Assembly: GCF_030758975.1 (NCBI RefSeq)
Contig: NZ_CP132359.1
Span: 2,124,811-2,188,810, forward strand
Source: Bosea beijingensis
GTDB lineage: Bacteria; Pseudomonadota; Alphaproteobacteria; Rhizobiales; Beijerinckiaceae
Direction: 5' to 3'
Length of the DNA: 64,000 nt
Below are positions 26,968-34,999 of the stretch, in pieces; the stretch's first letter is position 1; every line of letters starts with the position of its first letter. The position numbers and the translations under genes are program-made. Below the pieces are notes generated by a model. That model was not told where the DNA came from and made no database searches. It saw only the letters and a program-made list of their open reading frames with translations.

Positions 26968-28146
26968 CTAGCTGCCGCTCTTGTCGGGTTTGCCGATGCG
27001 GCTGAGATCGATCTGCTTCTGCAGGCCGAGCATCACGCTGAAGGAGGTCACGGGTGTCAGTCCGGTCTCCTTGGTCTTGCGCCAGGCCCCTGCGGCGATG
27101 GCGGTGAAGCCCTTGCCCAGGTTGCGCTGGTAGTCGAGGCCGATGCTCTTCTGGTCCGAGCGGGCATCGAGGCCGACATAGTCGTCGGTCTTGCGGCGGG
27201 CGGAAAGGATGACGGCATTGTCATCGTCGATCCGCGCCGTCAGCTTTGCTTCATGCGCGGTGGTCAGGTTGATGACCGAGAAGGGCAGGGTGGTGTCTTC
27301 TACCGTGCGGGTCGAGCCGAGATCGAGCGTGAAGCGCTCATAGGGCAGGCGCAGCTTCGCGGTGTAAAGCAGGCTTTCGACTGCATCGAATTCCTTCTCC
27401 GGGAAATAGGCCCGGAACGGCGAGAGCGAGCCCTCGATCGCGGCTCCGCCCAGCACCGTTGAGAAAAACAGGTTGGGTTGCAGCCGGTTATGGTCGCGGC
27501 GGAAGCCTAGATAGTCGACGCCCTCGATGTAGTGGACGCGCGATGCGCTGAAGGAGAGACCGACCTCGGTTTCGCCCGTTCGCCAGGCTGCACCCGTCGT
27601 CAATCCGAGCGTGCCGAAATTCTCGTCGCGCGGCAGGAAGTCGCCGAGATTGAAGACGTTGCGCTCGTTCAGCGCGGTGATGCGCGCCTCTCCGCTGGCG
27701 AAGAGGCGGAACGGGCCGATGCCATGGTCGAAGCGCTCGCGCCAGGCCAGGCTGCTCTTCCGGCGCGACCAGCTCTGCTCGCTGCTCGCCGCGAGCGAGG
27801 ATTGCAGCGCGCTGGCCTCGCCGAAGCTGATTCCGTGCTTCAGCGCCAGCGAATGGGCACGGGCCGAGGCGAGCGCGCGCGGATCGTAATGCGTCTCGAC
27901 GAGCGACAGGTTGAGACCGTAGCCATCCTGCAATGTGCCGTGCAGGTAATCCCAGGTTGCATAGGTTGTGGCGACGGGCGTGCCGTTCGCGCCCTGGATG
28001 CCGGCGGGATTGCTGTCGAAGCCGCCGCGAAGCCCGATGACGGCGACCGAATTTTCCTTCTCCTCGCTGTTTTTCTCGGAAGCGAAGGCCAAGGATACGT
28101 GAAAAATCAAGGTAGAAACGATAATGAAGCGTGCCGGTGTCGCCAT
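26968..28146 (-). CDS. Predicted outer-membrane beta-barrel protein
   Basis: 392-aa with an N-terminal signal (residues about 1-22, ending LAFASE) followed by alternating hydrophobic/polar strands throughout, few Cys and many aromatic residues at strand ends, e.g. GFRRDHNRLQPNLFFSTV and KSIGLDYQRNLGKGFTAIA. The profile resembles the BBP2_2-type alphaproteobacterial barrels. ATG 28146 is chosen because the signal peptide begins there and GGTGAG precedes it; 28179 is the longest frame. It is divergent from a small Gly-rich secreted protein, and the two may be regulated together. Substrate or function unknown. Confidence 0.72.
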   Translation of the reverse strand: MATPARFIIVSTLIFHVSLAFASEKNSEEKENSVAVIGLRGGFDSNPAGIQGANGTPVATTYATWDYLHGTLQDGYGLNLSLVETHYDPRALASARAHSLALKHGISFGEASALQSSLAASSEQSWSRRKSSLAWRERFDHGIGPFRLFASGEARITALNERNVFNLGDFLPRDENFGTLGLTTGAAWRTGETEVGLSFSASRVHYIEGVDYLGFRRDHNRLQPNLFFSTVLGGAAIEGSLSPFRAYFPEKEFDAVESLLYTAKLRLPYERFTLDLGSTRTVEDTTLPFSVINLTTAHEAKLTARIDDDNAVILSARRKTDDYVGLDARSDQKSIGLDYQRNLGKGFTAIAAGAWRKTKETGLTPVTSFSVMLGLQKQIDLSRIGKPDKSGS

Positions 28147-28229
28147 GATCTCACCAATGCTTTCGCAATCATGGATCATATTGGTTAATAGATTGTAAGT
28201 TTTACCAGTTTTTCTGAAAGTTACGTTTC

Positions 28230-28282
28230 AATGTATTCAGGTGTCGCGCTGACTGATCCGCATAAGTTTCTTTGAATACATT
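28230..28282. promoter_or_regulatory. Inverted repeat in divergent promoter region
   Basis: AATGTATTCA (28230-28239) and TGAATACATT (28273-28282) form a perfect 10-bp inverted repeat with centres 43 bases apart, about four helical turns. It lies in an unusually AT-rich 259-base gap between the beta-barrel gene and the small Gly-rich protein gene. A regulator binding as two dimers, or a single looping dimer, is possible. No RNA gene was seen in the gap. Confidence 0.5.
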
Positions 28283-28405
28283 TCAAGGTGCCGATTAACT
28301 TTACTCGGTATGGTTAACGTTGGGATAAGGTTGTTCATATCGATTGTTGCAACCTATACGTGTCTCGTCGCTTCCGGCCCGGAGGCGAAGACAGGGAGAA
28401 GCAAG

Positions 28406-28690
28406 ATGAAATATGCGGTTACTCTCGCCACGGTTGCGGCTTTCGCCTTTTCTCCGGCCATGGCCGGCGGGCGGGGCGGTTCTCTTCTCGGCGGCGTCGT
28501 CGTGCCGGTGACGACGGCGGTCTCGGGCGTCAAGATCAACGCGCTCAACAATGTCAGCGTCCTCAGTGGCAACGGCATCGCCAACGGCAACAAGGTCGGC
28601 ATCGTCGCTCCGGTGAAGGCGATCGTCAGCAAGAACGGCATCGCCGGCGGCCTGCTCGGCGGCCGCGGTCACGGCTGCGGCTGCAACTGA
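28406..28690 (+). CDS. Small secreted Gly/Val-rich protein
   Basis: 94-aa. The signal peptide KYAVTLATVAAFAFSPAMA is followed by GGRGGSLLGGVV and a quasi-repetitive hydrophobic segment (SGVKINALNNVSVLSGNG, VGIVAPVKAIVSKNGIAGG), then LLGGRGHGCGCN with two Cys at the extreme end. ATG 28406 follows GGGAGAAGC. No family recognised. The Gly/Ser/Asn-rich composition recalls extracellular adhesive or amyloid-like proteins, but there is no proof. It is divergent from the beta-barrel gene across the inverted repeat. Confidence 0.65.
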   Translation: MKYAVTLATVAAFAFSPAMAGGRGGSLLGGVVVPVTTAVSGVKINALNNVSVLSGNGIANGNKVGIVAPVKAIVSKNGIAGGLLGGRGHGCGCN

Positions 28691-28847
28691 CCGCGACAGG
28701 TTCGGTCTCCCCATCTGCAACTTGGAACGGGGCTGGCCTTGGGCTGGCCCCTCTTTCATTGCGCGCTCGGCCGTCGGCTGTCCGATGCCTAAAATGCCGG
28801 GGATCGGGCTGACGGCTTCTTAGAGCCTCACGCGTAGAGCCGTGCGC

Positions 28848-29981
28848 ATGCATCTGCTGATGAGGCCCCGTAAACGCGCCGCGCAGTTGCCCGCGGATAT
28901 CGAGATCGAGATCATCTCGCGTCTCTTCGCGGCCCTGCCCCAGATACTCTGCATCGCGGCCGGGCTGATCGTCGGCTCCGCCATCATGGCCGTGCAGACG
29001 GGCGACGCGGTCTTCTGGTGGCTGACCGGAGCCGGCGTCGTGACGACGCTGCTGCGCATCGCCAATATCGTCGGGTTCAAGCGGCGCGACCCCGCGCGTA
29101 AGCTCTCCCTCGCGGAGGCGCGGCGCTGGGAAGCCGGCTACGCCTATACCGCCTTCGCCTTCACGCTGGTCATCGCCGCGCTGACGCTGGCTGCTGCTGC
29201 CTCCGACCATGCCGGCGGTTTCGTGCTCAGCCTCGGATTGACCATGGCGCTGACGGCCGGATCTTATCTGCGCACGCTGCGCTACTGGATCTGCGCGGTG
29301 CTCTCGACCATCGCGATCGGCACGCTGGTCGCCGCCTTCCTGGCTTCTGGTGATCCGCTCTATCAGGCGCTCAGCCTGCTCCTGCTCGTCTATCTCTATT
29401 CGATCTACGAGAGCTCAGATCACATCATCGGCCAGTTCGAGGAGTTGCTGATGGTACGCCGCGAGCTCGACTTTGCCGCAAGCCACGATCCTCTGACCGG
29501 GCTCGTCAACCGCCGCGGGCTCGACCGCGTGCTGCGCGAAGCCGGCGAGAGCGGCGAGGCGCTTGGCCTCCTGCTGCTCGATCTCGACGGCTTCAAGCTG
29601 ATCAACGATCGCCATGGCCATCAGGCCGGCGACGAGTTGCTGCAGCAGGTCGCGATGCGGCTGAAAGGCGTCGTCCGGCCCGGCGACAGCGTCGCCCGGC
29701 TGGGCGGTGACGAATTCGCCCTTGTCGTGCGCGGTGTCGCGGATGCGGTTGCGCTCTCCGAAGTCGCCGACCGGGCAGTGTCGGTGGTCAAGGCGCCGTT
29801 CATGCTGATGGGGCAGCTCGTCAGCGTCGGCGCCAGCGTCGGGGTTTCCGTCAAGCCCGAGAGAGATTCCGAGCACTGGACAGCCGAAGTGCTGACGCGC
29901 GCCGCCGACCAGGCGCTTTACGGCGCCAAGCGCGCCGGCAAGGGCCGTAGCATGATCGCCCATTGGGACGACGTCGCCTGA
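28848..29981 (+). CDS. Membrane-bound diguanylate cyclase (GGDEF)
   Basis: 377-aa inner-membrane protein that makes cyclic di-GMP. Six hydrophobic helices occupy residues about 20-180, then a short linker leads to a GGDEF domain with DPLTGLVNRRGLD, LLDLDGFKLINDRHGHQAGD and the active-site motif GGDEF at residues 286-290. The product-inhibition site RxxD (RPGD) lies exactly five residues before GGDEF, so feedback control is likely. There is no EAL domain. GTG 28842, ATG 28848 and ATG 28860 are all possible starts. What the membrane part senses is unknown. Confidence 0.9.
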   Translation: MHLLMRPRKRAAQLPADIEIEIISRLFAALPQILCIAAGLIVGSAIMAVQTGDAVFWWLTGAGVVTTLLRIANIVGFKRRDPARKLSLAEARRWEAGYAYTAFAFTLVIAALTLAAAASDHAGGFVLSLGLTMALTAGSYLRTLRYWICAVLSTIAIGTLVAAFLASGDPLYQALSLLLLVYLYSIYESSDHIIGQFEELLMVRRELDFAASHDPLTGLVNRRGLDRVLREAGESGEALGLLLLDLDGFKLINDRHGHQAGDELLQQVAMRLKGVVRPGDSVARLGGDEFALVVRGVADAVALSEVADRAVSVVKAPFMLMGQLVSVGASVGVSVKPERDSEHWTAEVLTRAADQALYGAKRAGKGRSMIAHWDDVA

Positions 29982-30026
29982 CATCGCCGCGAACTCCAGA
30001 TAGCTTGATCTCGGCGGGCTAATCAC

Positions 30027-30044
30027 CTACCGTCCGGCAGGTAG
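30027..30044. promoter_or_regulatory. Palindrome before acyl-CoA dehydrogenase, candidate TetR operator
   Basis: CTACCGTCCGGCAGGTAG is an 18-bp imperfect palindrome (arms CTACC and GGTAG perfect) 37 bases before the acyl-CoA dehydrogenase ATG. TetR regulators of fatty or branched-chain acyl-CoA genes often bind such CTACC/GGTAG-type sites. The linked TetR gene at 31256 is the natural candidate. Confidence 0.55.
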
Positions 30045-30080
30045 CTCGCCGATGGCGCTGCACCGAGACGGGAGAGGGCG

Positions 30081-31259
30081 ATGTCATCAGGCGGAAAGCT
30101 TGTCGCGGAGGGCGCGCGCCGCTCGCCTTACTTCACCGAGGAGCATGAGGCGCTGCGCGACCAGGTCCGCCGCTTCGTCGAGGCCGAGATCAAGCCGCAT
30201 GCCCTGCAATGGGAGGACGACGGCTTCGTCCCGCGCGACGTGTTGCGCAAGATGGGCGAGCTCGGCTTCTTCGGCATCCGCTACCCCGCCGATTATGGCG
30301 GCTCCGAGATGGACACGATGGCGACCGTCGTGCTCGCCGAGGAGCTGGGCCGCTCGACCTTCTCCGGCGTCGCGATCACCGCCCTGGTCCATACCGACAT
30401 GGCCTCGGTCCATATCGCCAATGCCGGCAGCCAGGCGCAGAAGGACAAGTACCTGCCCGGCATCATCGCCGGCGAGAAGATCGTTGCGGTTGCCGTCACC
30501 GAGCCCGATGCCGGCTCGGACGTGAAGGGCATTCGCACCACCGCGCGGCGCGAGGGCGACCATTACGTCCTCAACGGCGCCAAGATGTTCATCACCAACG
30601 GTGTCCATGCCGATCTCTATTGCGTCGCCGCCAAGACGGACCCGCAAGGCAAGCCTTCGCAGTCGGTCTCGATCTTCCTCGTCGAGAAAGGCACTCCCGG
30701 CTTCTCGATCTCGCGTGCGCTCGACAAGCATGGCTGGCGCTCATCCGATACTGCCGAACTCTCCTTCGTCGATTGCCGCGTGCCGGCCGAGAACCTGCTC
30801 GGGCAGGAGGGGCGCGGCTTCTACGCGATCATGAGCAATTTCCAGAACGAGCGCACCGTGATCGGCGCCATGGCGATGGGCGAGGCGCAGGCCGCGATCG
30901 ATCTGACGCTGGACTATGTCCGGACGCGAAAGGCCTTCGGCGTACCGCTCTGGGAGAAGCAGGCGATCCGCCAGCGCCTGGCCGAGCTTGCGGGCAAGGT
31001 CGAGGCCGGCCGCCAGCTCGTCTACCACGCCGCCTGGCTCGACGCGCAGGGCTTCGACGCCACCCGCGAGGTCTCGATGGCCAAGGCCTATTGCGGCGAG
31101 CTGGTCAACGAGGTGATGTACGACTGCCTGCAGTTCCATGGCGGCATGGGCTACATGCGCGAGAGCGCGATCGAGCGCATGACCCGCGACGCCCGCGTCC
31201 AGGCGATCGGCGGCGGGGCCACCGAGGTCATGCTCGAGGAAGTGGCGAAGCGACTTTGA
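30081..31259 (+). CDS. Acyl-CoA dehydrogenase
   Basis: 392-aa FAD enzyme that makes the first double bond in acyl-CoA oxidation. It shows VTEPDAGSDVKGIRTTA and MFITNGVHADL (FAD binding), GWRSSDTAELSF and the C-terminal FHGGMGYMRES. The usual catalytic Glu of the medium-chain type, in a YEGT motif, is replaced by Gly (IGGGATEVM), so the base is probably the Glu in SNFQNERTVIG, as in long-chain and isovaleryl-CoA dehydrogenases. Substrate chain type is therefore likely branched or long. The stop overlaps the TetR gene by 3 bases of a TTGA. Confidence 0.92.
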   Translation: MSSGGKLVAEGARRSPYFTEEHEALRDQVRRFVEAEIKPHALQWEDDGFVPRDVLRKMGELGFFGIRYPADYGGSEMDTMATVVLAEELGRSTFSGVAITALVHTDMASVHIANAGSQAQKDKYLPGIIAGEKIVAVAVTEPDAGSDVKGIRTTARREGDHYVLNGAKMFITNGVHADLYCVAAKTDPQGKPSQSVSIFLVEKGTPGFSISRALDKHGWRSSDTAELSFVDCRVPAENLLGQEGRGFYAIMSNFQNERTVIGAMAMGEAQAAIDLTLDYVRTRKAFGVPLWEKQAIRQRLAELAGKVEAGRQLVYHAAWLDAQGFDATREVSMAKAYCGELVNEVMYDCLQFHGGMGYMRESAIERMTRDARVQAIGGGATEVMLEEVAKRL

Positions 31260-31852
31260 CCGAAGCGCCAACGACGCGCGCGGCAACCGAAGGCGGCTCA
31301 CGCCGGCTGATCCTCGACCATGCCGCGCGGTTGCTGCGCGGCGGCGGCTATCATCAGACCACCCTGCGCGAGATCGCCGAGGCCGTCGGTATCCGCAAGG
31401 CGAGCCTCTACTACCATTTCGGCTCGAAGGAGGAGATCGTCGAGGCGGTCGTCAACGATGGCGTCCGCTTCGTTCACGAGGCGGTCGTCGCCGCGCTCGC
31501 AGCCGAGGAGGGGGCTTCCCCGCGCGTGCGGCTGGAAGCGGCAGTCAGGGCGCATCTCTCAGCCCTGCACGGCCATGGCGACTACACCTCGGCCAGCATC
31601 AAGGTCTTCACCTTCGGCGCGTCGCCGGCGCCGGAAAGCGTGCGCGCCGTGCGCCGCGCCTATGAGGACGTCTGGCGCCGGCTCATCGCAGAATGGCAGC
31701 AGGCCGGCGGCATGCCGCCCGGCAATTCGCCCGACGTGCTCAGGCTCTTCCTGCTCGGCGCGCTCAACGGCTCGACCGACTGGTACCGGCCGGAACGCCA
31801 TGCGATCGACGCCTTGGCACGCGAATTCGTGGCGCTGCTCTCGCCGCATTGA
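31256..31852 (+). CDS. TetR family transcriptional regulator (TTG start)
   Basis: 198-aa repressor. The N-terminal helix-turn-helix is clear: GYHQTTLREIAEAVGIRKAS and LYYHFGSKEEIVEAVV. The C-terminal ligand-binding half is helical with ALNGSTDWYRPERHAI near the end. No in-frame ATG or GTG lies before the DNA-binding domain, so TTG 31256, overlapping the dehydrogenase stop, is the only reasonable start. Co-transcription with the dehydrogenase and the palindrome upstream of that gene suggest autoregulation. The ligand is probably an acyl-CoA. Confidence 0.86.
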   Translation: MTEAPTTRAATEGGSRRLILDHAARLLRGGGYHQTTLREIAEAVGIRKASLYYHFGSKEEIVEAVVNDGVRFVHEAVVAALAAEEGASPRVRLEAAVRAHLSALHGHGDYTSASIKVFTFGASPAPESVRAVRRAYEDVWRRLIAEWQQAGGMPPGNSPDVLRLFLLGALNGSTDWYRPERHAIDALAREFVALLSPH

Positions 31853-31977
31853 GCTCAGCCCCGCCCTCTACGCAGGGGCGGGCGGCATCGTCGTGGCTGA
31901 CCGGCGCTTCGGCGCTTGCTAGCATCCCGCAGCGGGGCTGACGGTCGCCTCGCGATCTGACGAGGATGCTTCGCCTG

Positions 31978-33021
31978 ATGCGCGCCTTCTATCACCCCGA
32001 CCAAGCCCTTCACGATCCCCAGCAATATATGCGCTTCGGCAAGGTCGTGGCTCCCAAGGACCTGCCGGAGCGGACGGAGCGCCTGCTCGGAGCACTGAAG
32101 AAGCATGGCATCGCGCCGGAAAAGCCGGCGGCGCATGGCACGGACCCGGTCCTGGCGATCCATGATGCCGGCTTCGTCAGGTTCCTGGAGACCGCCTGGG
32201 CGCGCTGGCAGGACCTTCCGGCCGAGCGCGGGCCGGAGGTCTGGCCGAGCACCTTCCCCTATTGGAGCGGCCGCCCGGACGAGGATGTCCGCCCGCCCTG
32301 CCGCCCGACCGGCTTCATCGGTCAGCTCGGCTGGTATCTCGGCGATCTCTCGGTGCCGATCGGCGAGCATTGCTGGCATTCGACGCTGCGCTCGTCGGAG
32401 ACCGCGGTGTCCGCGGCCGATGCGATCCTGGCCGGCGAGCGCGCCGTCTATTCGCTCTGCCGCCCGTCCGGCCACCATGCCCGCGCCGATCGTGCCACCG
32501 GCTTCTGCTATCTCAACAACACCGCGATCGCGGCCCAGCGCCTGCGCTCGAAATTCGGCAAGGTGGCGATTCTCGATGTCGACGCCCATCACGGCGACGG
32601 CACGCAGCAGATTTTCTATCGCCGCAACGACGTGCTGACGATCTCGGTCCATGCCGATCCGACGAACTATTATCCGTTCTTCACCGGCTACGCCGACGAG
32701 CGTGGCAATGGCCCGGGCGACGGCTTCAACCTGAACCTGCCATTGGCGCATGGTGCCGGCGGTGCCGCGATGGAGGCTGCGGTTGCCGAGGCCGGCAAGG
32801 CGATCCGCGATTTCGGTGCCGAGGTCGTGGTGATCGCGCTCGGCTACGACGCCCACAAGGACGACCCGATCGGCGTCCTGAAGTTGGAGGCCAGCGACTT
32901 CGGCACGATCGGCCGGCAGGTGAAGGATTTCGGCCTGCCGACGCTGGTGGTGCAGGAGGGCGGCTACGCCATCGAGGCGATCGGCGACTGCCTCGACGCG
33001 TTCCTCGACGGGTTCAAGTAG
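31978..33021 (+). CDS. Histone-deacetylase-family amidohydrolase (acetylpolyamine type)
   Basis: 347-aa zinc deacetylase. The catalytic His pair is in PSGHHARADRATGFCYLNNT, the zinc ligands are in ILDVDAHHGDGTQQIFY (Asp and His) and the later Asp in ALGYDAHKDDP, and the Tyr/Gly stretch VVQEGGYAIEAIG matches the HDAC active site. Bacterial members deacetylate acetylpolyamines or small amides in the cytoplasm. Alternative start ATG 31966 gives four more residues; I chose 31978 for family length. It is a single gene, followed by a large palindromic element. Confidence 0.88.
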   Translation: MRAFYHPDQALHDPQQYMRFGKVVAPKDLPERTERLLGALKKHGIAPEKPAAHGTDPVLAIHDAGFVRFLETAWARWQDLPAERGPEVWPSTFPYWSGRPDEDVRPPCRPTGFIGQLGWYLGDLSVPIGEHCWHSTLRSSETAVSAADAILAGERAVYSLCRPSGHHARADRATGFCYLNNTAIAAQRLRSKFGKVAILDVDAHHGDGTQQIFYRRNDVLTISVHADPTNYYPFFTGYADERGNGPGDGFNLNLPLAHGAGGAAMEAAVAEAGKAIRDFGAEVVVIALGYDAHKDDPIGVLKLEASDFGTIGRQVKDFGLPTLVVQEGGYAIEAIGDCLDAFLDGFK

Positions 33022-33040
33022 CGCTTATCTCCGGGGCGCC

Positions 33041-33177
33041 TGTCATCCCGTGCGCGCTGCGGCATGTTAATGCCGCTGCGCAGACACGGGACCGTGCGAC
33101 GAGAAGGCGCCTCTTCCTGCAAACGATCCCGCATCTGCGCCGCAGCACTGACGTGCCGCAGCGCGTGCGGGATGACA
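33041..33177. repeat. Large palindromic intergenic element
   Basis: The outer 23 bases (33041-33063) and the last 23 (33155-33177) are inverted with two mismatches; the core is TGTCATCCCG/CGGGATGACA. Inner arms around CTGCGGCA and TGCCGCAG add further pairing. It sits between convergent genes (deacetylase and thiamine-diphosphate enzyme), where it could act as a two-way transcription stop. Related in outline to 6626-6737. Confidence 0.78.
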
Positions 33178-33201
33178 CCCTTCAGTGCCGCCTTAAACAC
33201 C

Positions 33202-34758
33202 TCAGATCGCCGCCTCGATCAGGAACGGCCCCTTGCGGCTCAGCGCCGCCTTGAACAGGCTCGCGAATTCCTCGGCCGTCGTCGCCCGCGCGGCTTCGAC
33301 GCCCATGCCCTTGGCCATCATCACCCAGTCCAGCGCCGGCTCGTCGATGTTCAGCATCAGCGTGGCGTTGCGGCCGAAATCATTGACGCCGACGGCGCGC
33401 ATCTCGCCATGCAGGATCTGGTAGGTCCGGTTGGCGAAGACGACGGTGACGATGTCGAGATTCTCGCGCGCCTGCGTCCACAGCCCCTGTACCGTGTACA
33501 TGCCCGAGCCGTCGGCCTGCATGCCGATGACCTTGCGGTCAGGGCAGGCGACGGCCGCGCCGATGGCGAGCGGGATGCCCTCGCCGATCGCGCCGCCGGT
33601 GAGCTGGATATAGTCGTGCTGCGGCGCGCTGTGGCAGTCATAGTAGAAGCTGCGGCCGGACGAGACCGACTCGTCGCAGACGATGCAGTTCTCCGGCAGC
33701 AGCGCCGAGACGATGGCGCAGGCCTTGTCGGCGTCGAGCTTGCCGGTCGGCAGGCCTGGCTGCTCCTTGCGCGCCGGGGCGATGTAGAGCGGGGCGGTCT
33801 TGGTCGCGCCCATCTCCTCGGCGAGCCCGGTGATCGCGGCCGGCAGATCGTCGCCGGGAATCGCGAGCTTGGCGACCTCGCAGCCGTCATGGATCAGCCG
33901 GCCGGGCTTGCCGGGATAGGCGAAGAAGCCGACCGGAACCTGCGCGCCGACGAGCACGAGATAATCGACGTCCTTGAGCTGCTCGAGCGCCTTGTCGATC
34001 GGGTAGAACACCTTCGGCATGGCGACGCGGCCGGCCCCGCGCTGGATGCGCCCGTTCGACATCTGGCTGAAGATCTGGGCGCCGGTGACGGCGCAGATGC
34101 GGGCGGCCATCTCCATCGGCTTTTCGCGCAGGGCAAGGCCCGTCAGCATGATCGCAGCCCGCTTGCCATGCTTGCGCAGGCCGGCCGCGACCTCGCGGAT
34201 CGTCGCGCCGTCGACGCTCTTCAGCGCCGGCAGCTCGGTCGGCTTCAGGGTGGCAGGCTCGACGCTGCCCCAGGCGCAGTCCGCCGGCAGGATCACGGTG
34301 GTGACGCCGGGCAGGGTCAGCGATGCGACATAGGCTTCACCGATCGCCGGGCCGACATCCTCGGCCGTCGCGATGCGACGGACGAAATGCGACATCGGCT
34401 CGGCCAGGCTCTCGATATCGCTGGTCAGCGGTGCGTCATGCTGGAGGTGATAGGTCGCGTGGTCGCCGACGACATTGATCATCGGCGTGCGGGCACGCCT
34501 TGCGTTGTGCATATTGGCGAGCGCATTCGCCATGCCCGGGCCGCAATGCAGCAGCGTCGCTGCCGGCTTGTCTGCCATGCGGGCATAGCCGTCGGCCGCG
34601 CCCGTCACCACGCCCTCGAACAGGCCGAGCACGCAGCGCATCTCGGGCTTCCTGTCGAGCGCCGCGACGAAATGCATCTCGGAGGTGCCGGGATTGGCGA
34701 AGCAGGTATCGACGCCGTTGATCAGAAGCGTGTCGCAAAGGCGGTCGGCGCCGTTCAT
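33202..34758 (-). CDS. Thiamine-diphosphate-dependent enzyme, acetolactate synthase-like
   Basis: 518-aa. The three-domain POX fold is visible: N-terminal PYR domain with the catalytic Glu in LGLFEGVVTGAADGYARM, middle domain, and the C-terminal PP domain with GGAIGEGIPLAIGAA and the metal motif ADGSGMYTVQGLW ending in ANRTYQIL. It has no acetolactate small subunit next to it, and lengths in this subgroup are a little short of IlvB; the reaction is likely a 2-oxo-acid decarboxylation or ligation and not valine synthesis. ATG 34758 has GAGG 7 bases upstream. It is divergent from a NitT/TauT ABC operon whose promoter holds a hut-type palindrome. Confidence 0.85.
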   Translation of the reverse strand: MNGADRLCDTLLINGVDTCFANPGTSEMHFVAALDRKPEMRCVLGLFEGVVTGAADGYARMADKPAATLLHCGPGMANALANMHNARRARTPMINVVGDHATYHLQHDAPLTSDIESLAEPMSHFVRRIATAEDVGPAIGEAYVASLTLPGVTTVILPADCAWGSVEPATLKPTELPALKSVDGATIREVAAGLRKHGKRAAIMLTGLALREKPMEMAARICAVTGAQIFSQMSNGRIQRGAGRVAMPKVFYPIDKALEQLKDVDYLVLVGAQVPVGFFAYPGKPGRLIHDGCEVAKLAIPGDDLPAAITGLAEEMGATKTAPLYIAPARKEQPGLPTGKLDADKACAIVSALLPENCIVCDESVSSGRSFYYDCHSAPQHDYIQLTGGAIGEGIPLAIGAAVACPDRKVIGMQADGSGMYTVQGLWTQARENLDIVTVVFANRTYQILHGEMRAVGVNDFGRNATLMLNIDEPALDWVMMAKGMGVEAARATTAEEFASLFKAALSRKGPFLIEAAI

Positions 34759-34892
34759 CGGGAAACCTCGACTCGAAAGAAATAAGGGCGTCTGCGCGCC
34801 GGCGGGCGAAAGAGGAGGAAATTCCCTCTGCCCTGTCAAACGAGAGAATGTCATGACTTCCCCAAGCGGCGCTGATCGGCCGCTTGACGTTT

Positions 34893-34904
34893 TTGCATAT
34901 GCAA
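34893..34904. promoter_or_regulatory. TTGCATATGCAA palindrome, candidate HutC operator
   Basis: Perfect 12-bp palindrome identical to both sites in the hutI-hutF promoter (47890-47901, 47916-47927). It lies 4 bases after TTGACG (34884-34889), a likely -35 hexamer of the ABC operon, so a bound repressor would block the polymerase. The 241-base gap (34759-34999) shows nothing else. Confidence 0.68.
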
Positions 34905-34999
34905 TTAGGCTGTCTTGGAACGAAGGTTGCATCGCAGCATGGATGACGTTCAGGCGTCTGAGTGGGCGTCAGCCAAAAAACAGGGGAAGGGTTTCAACC

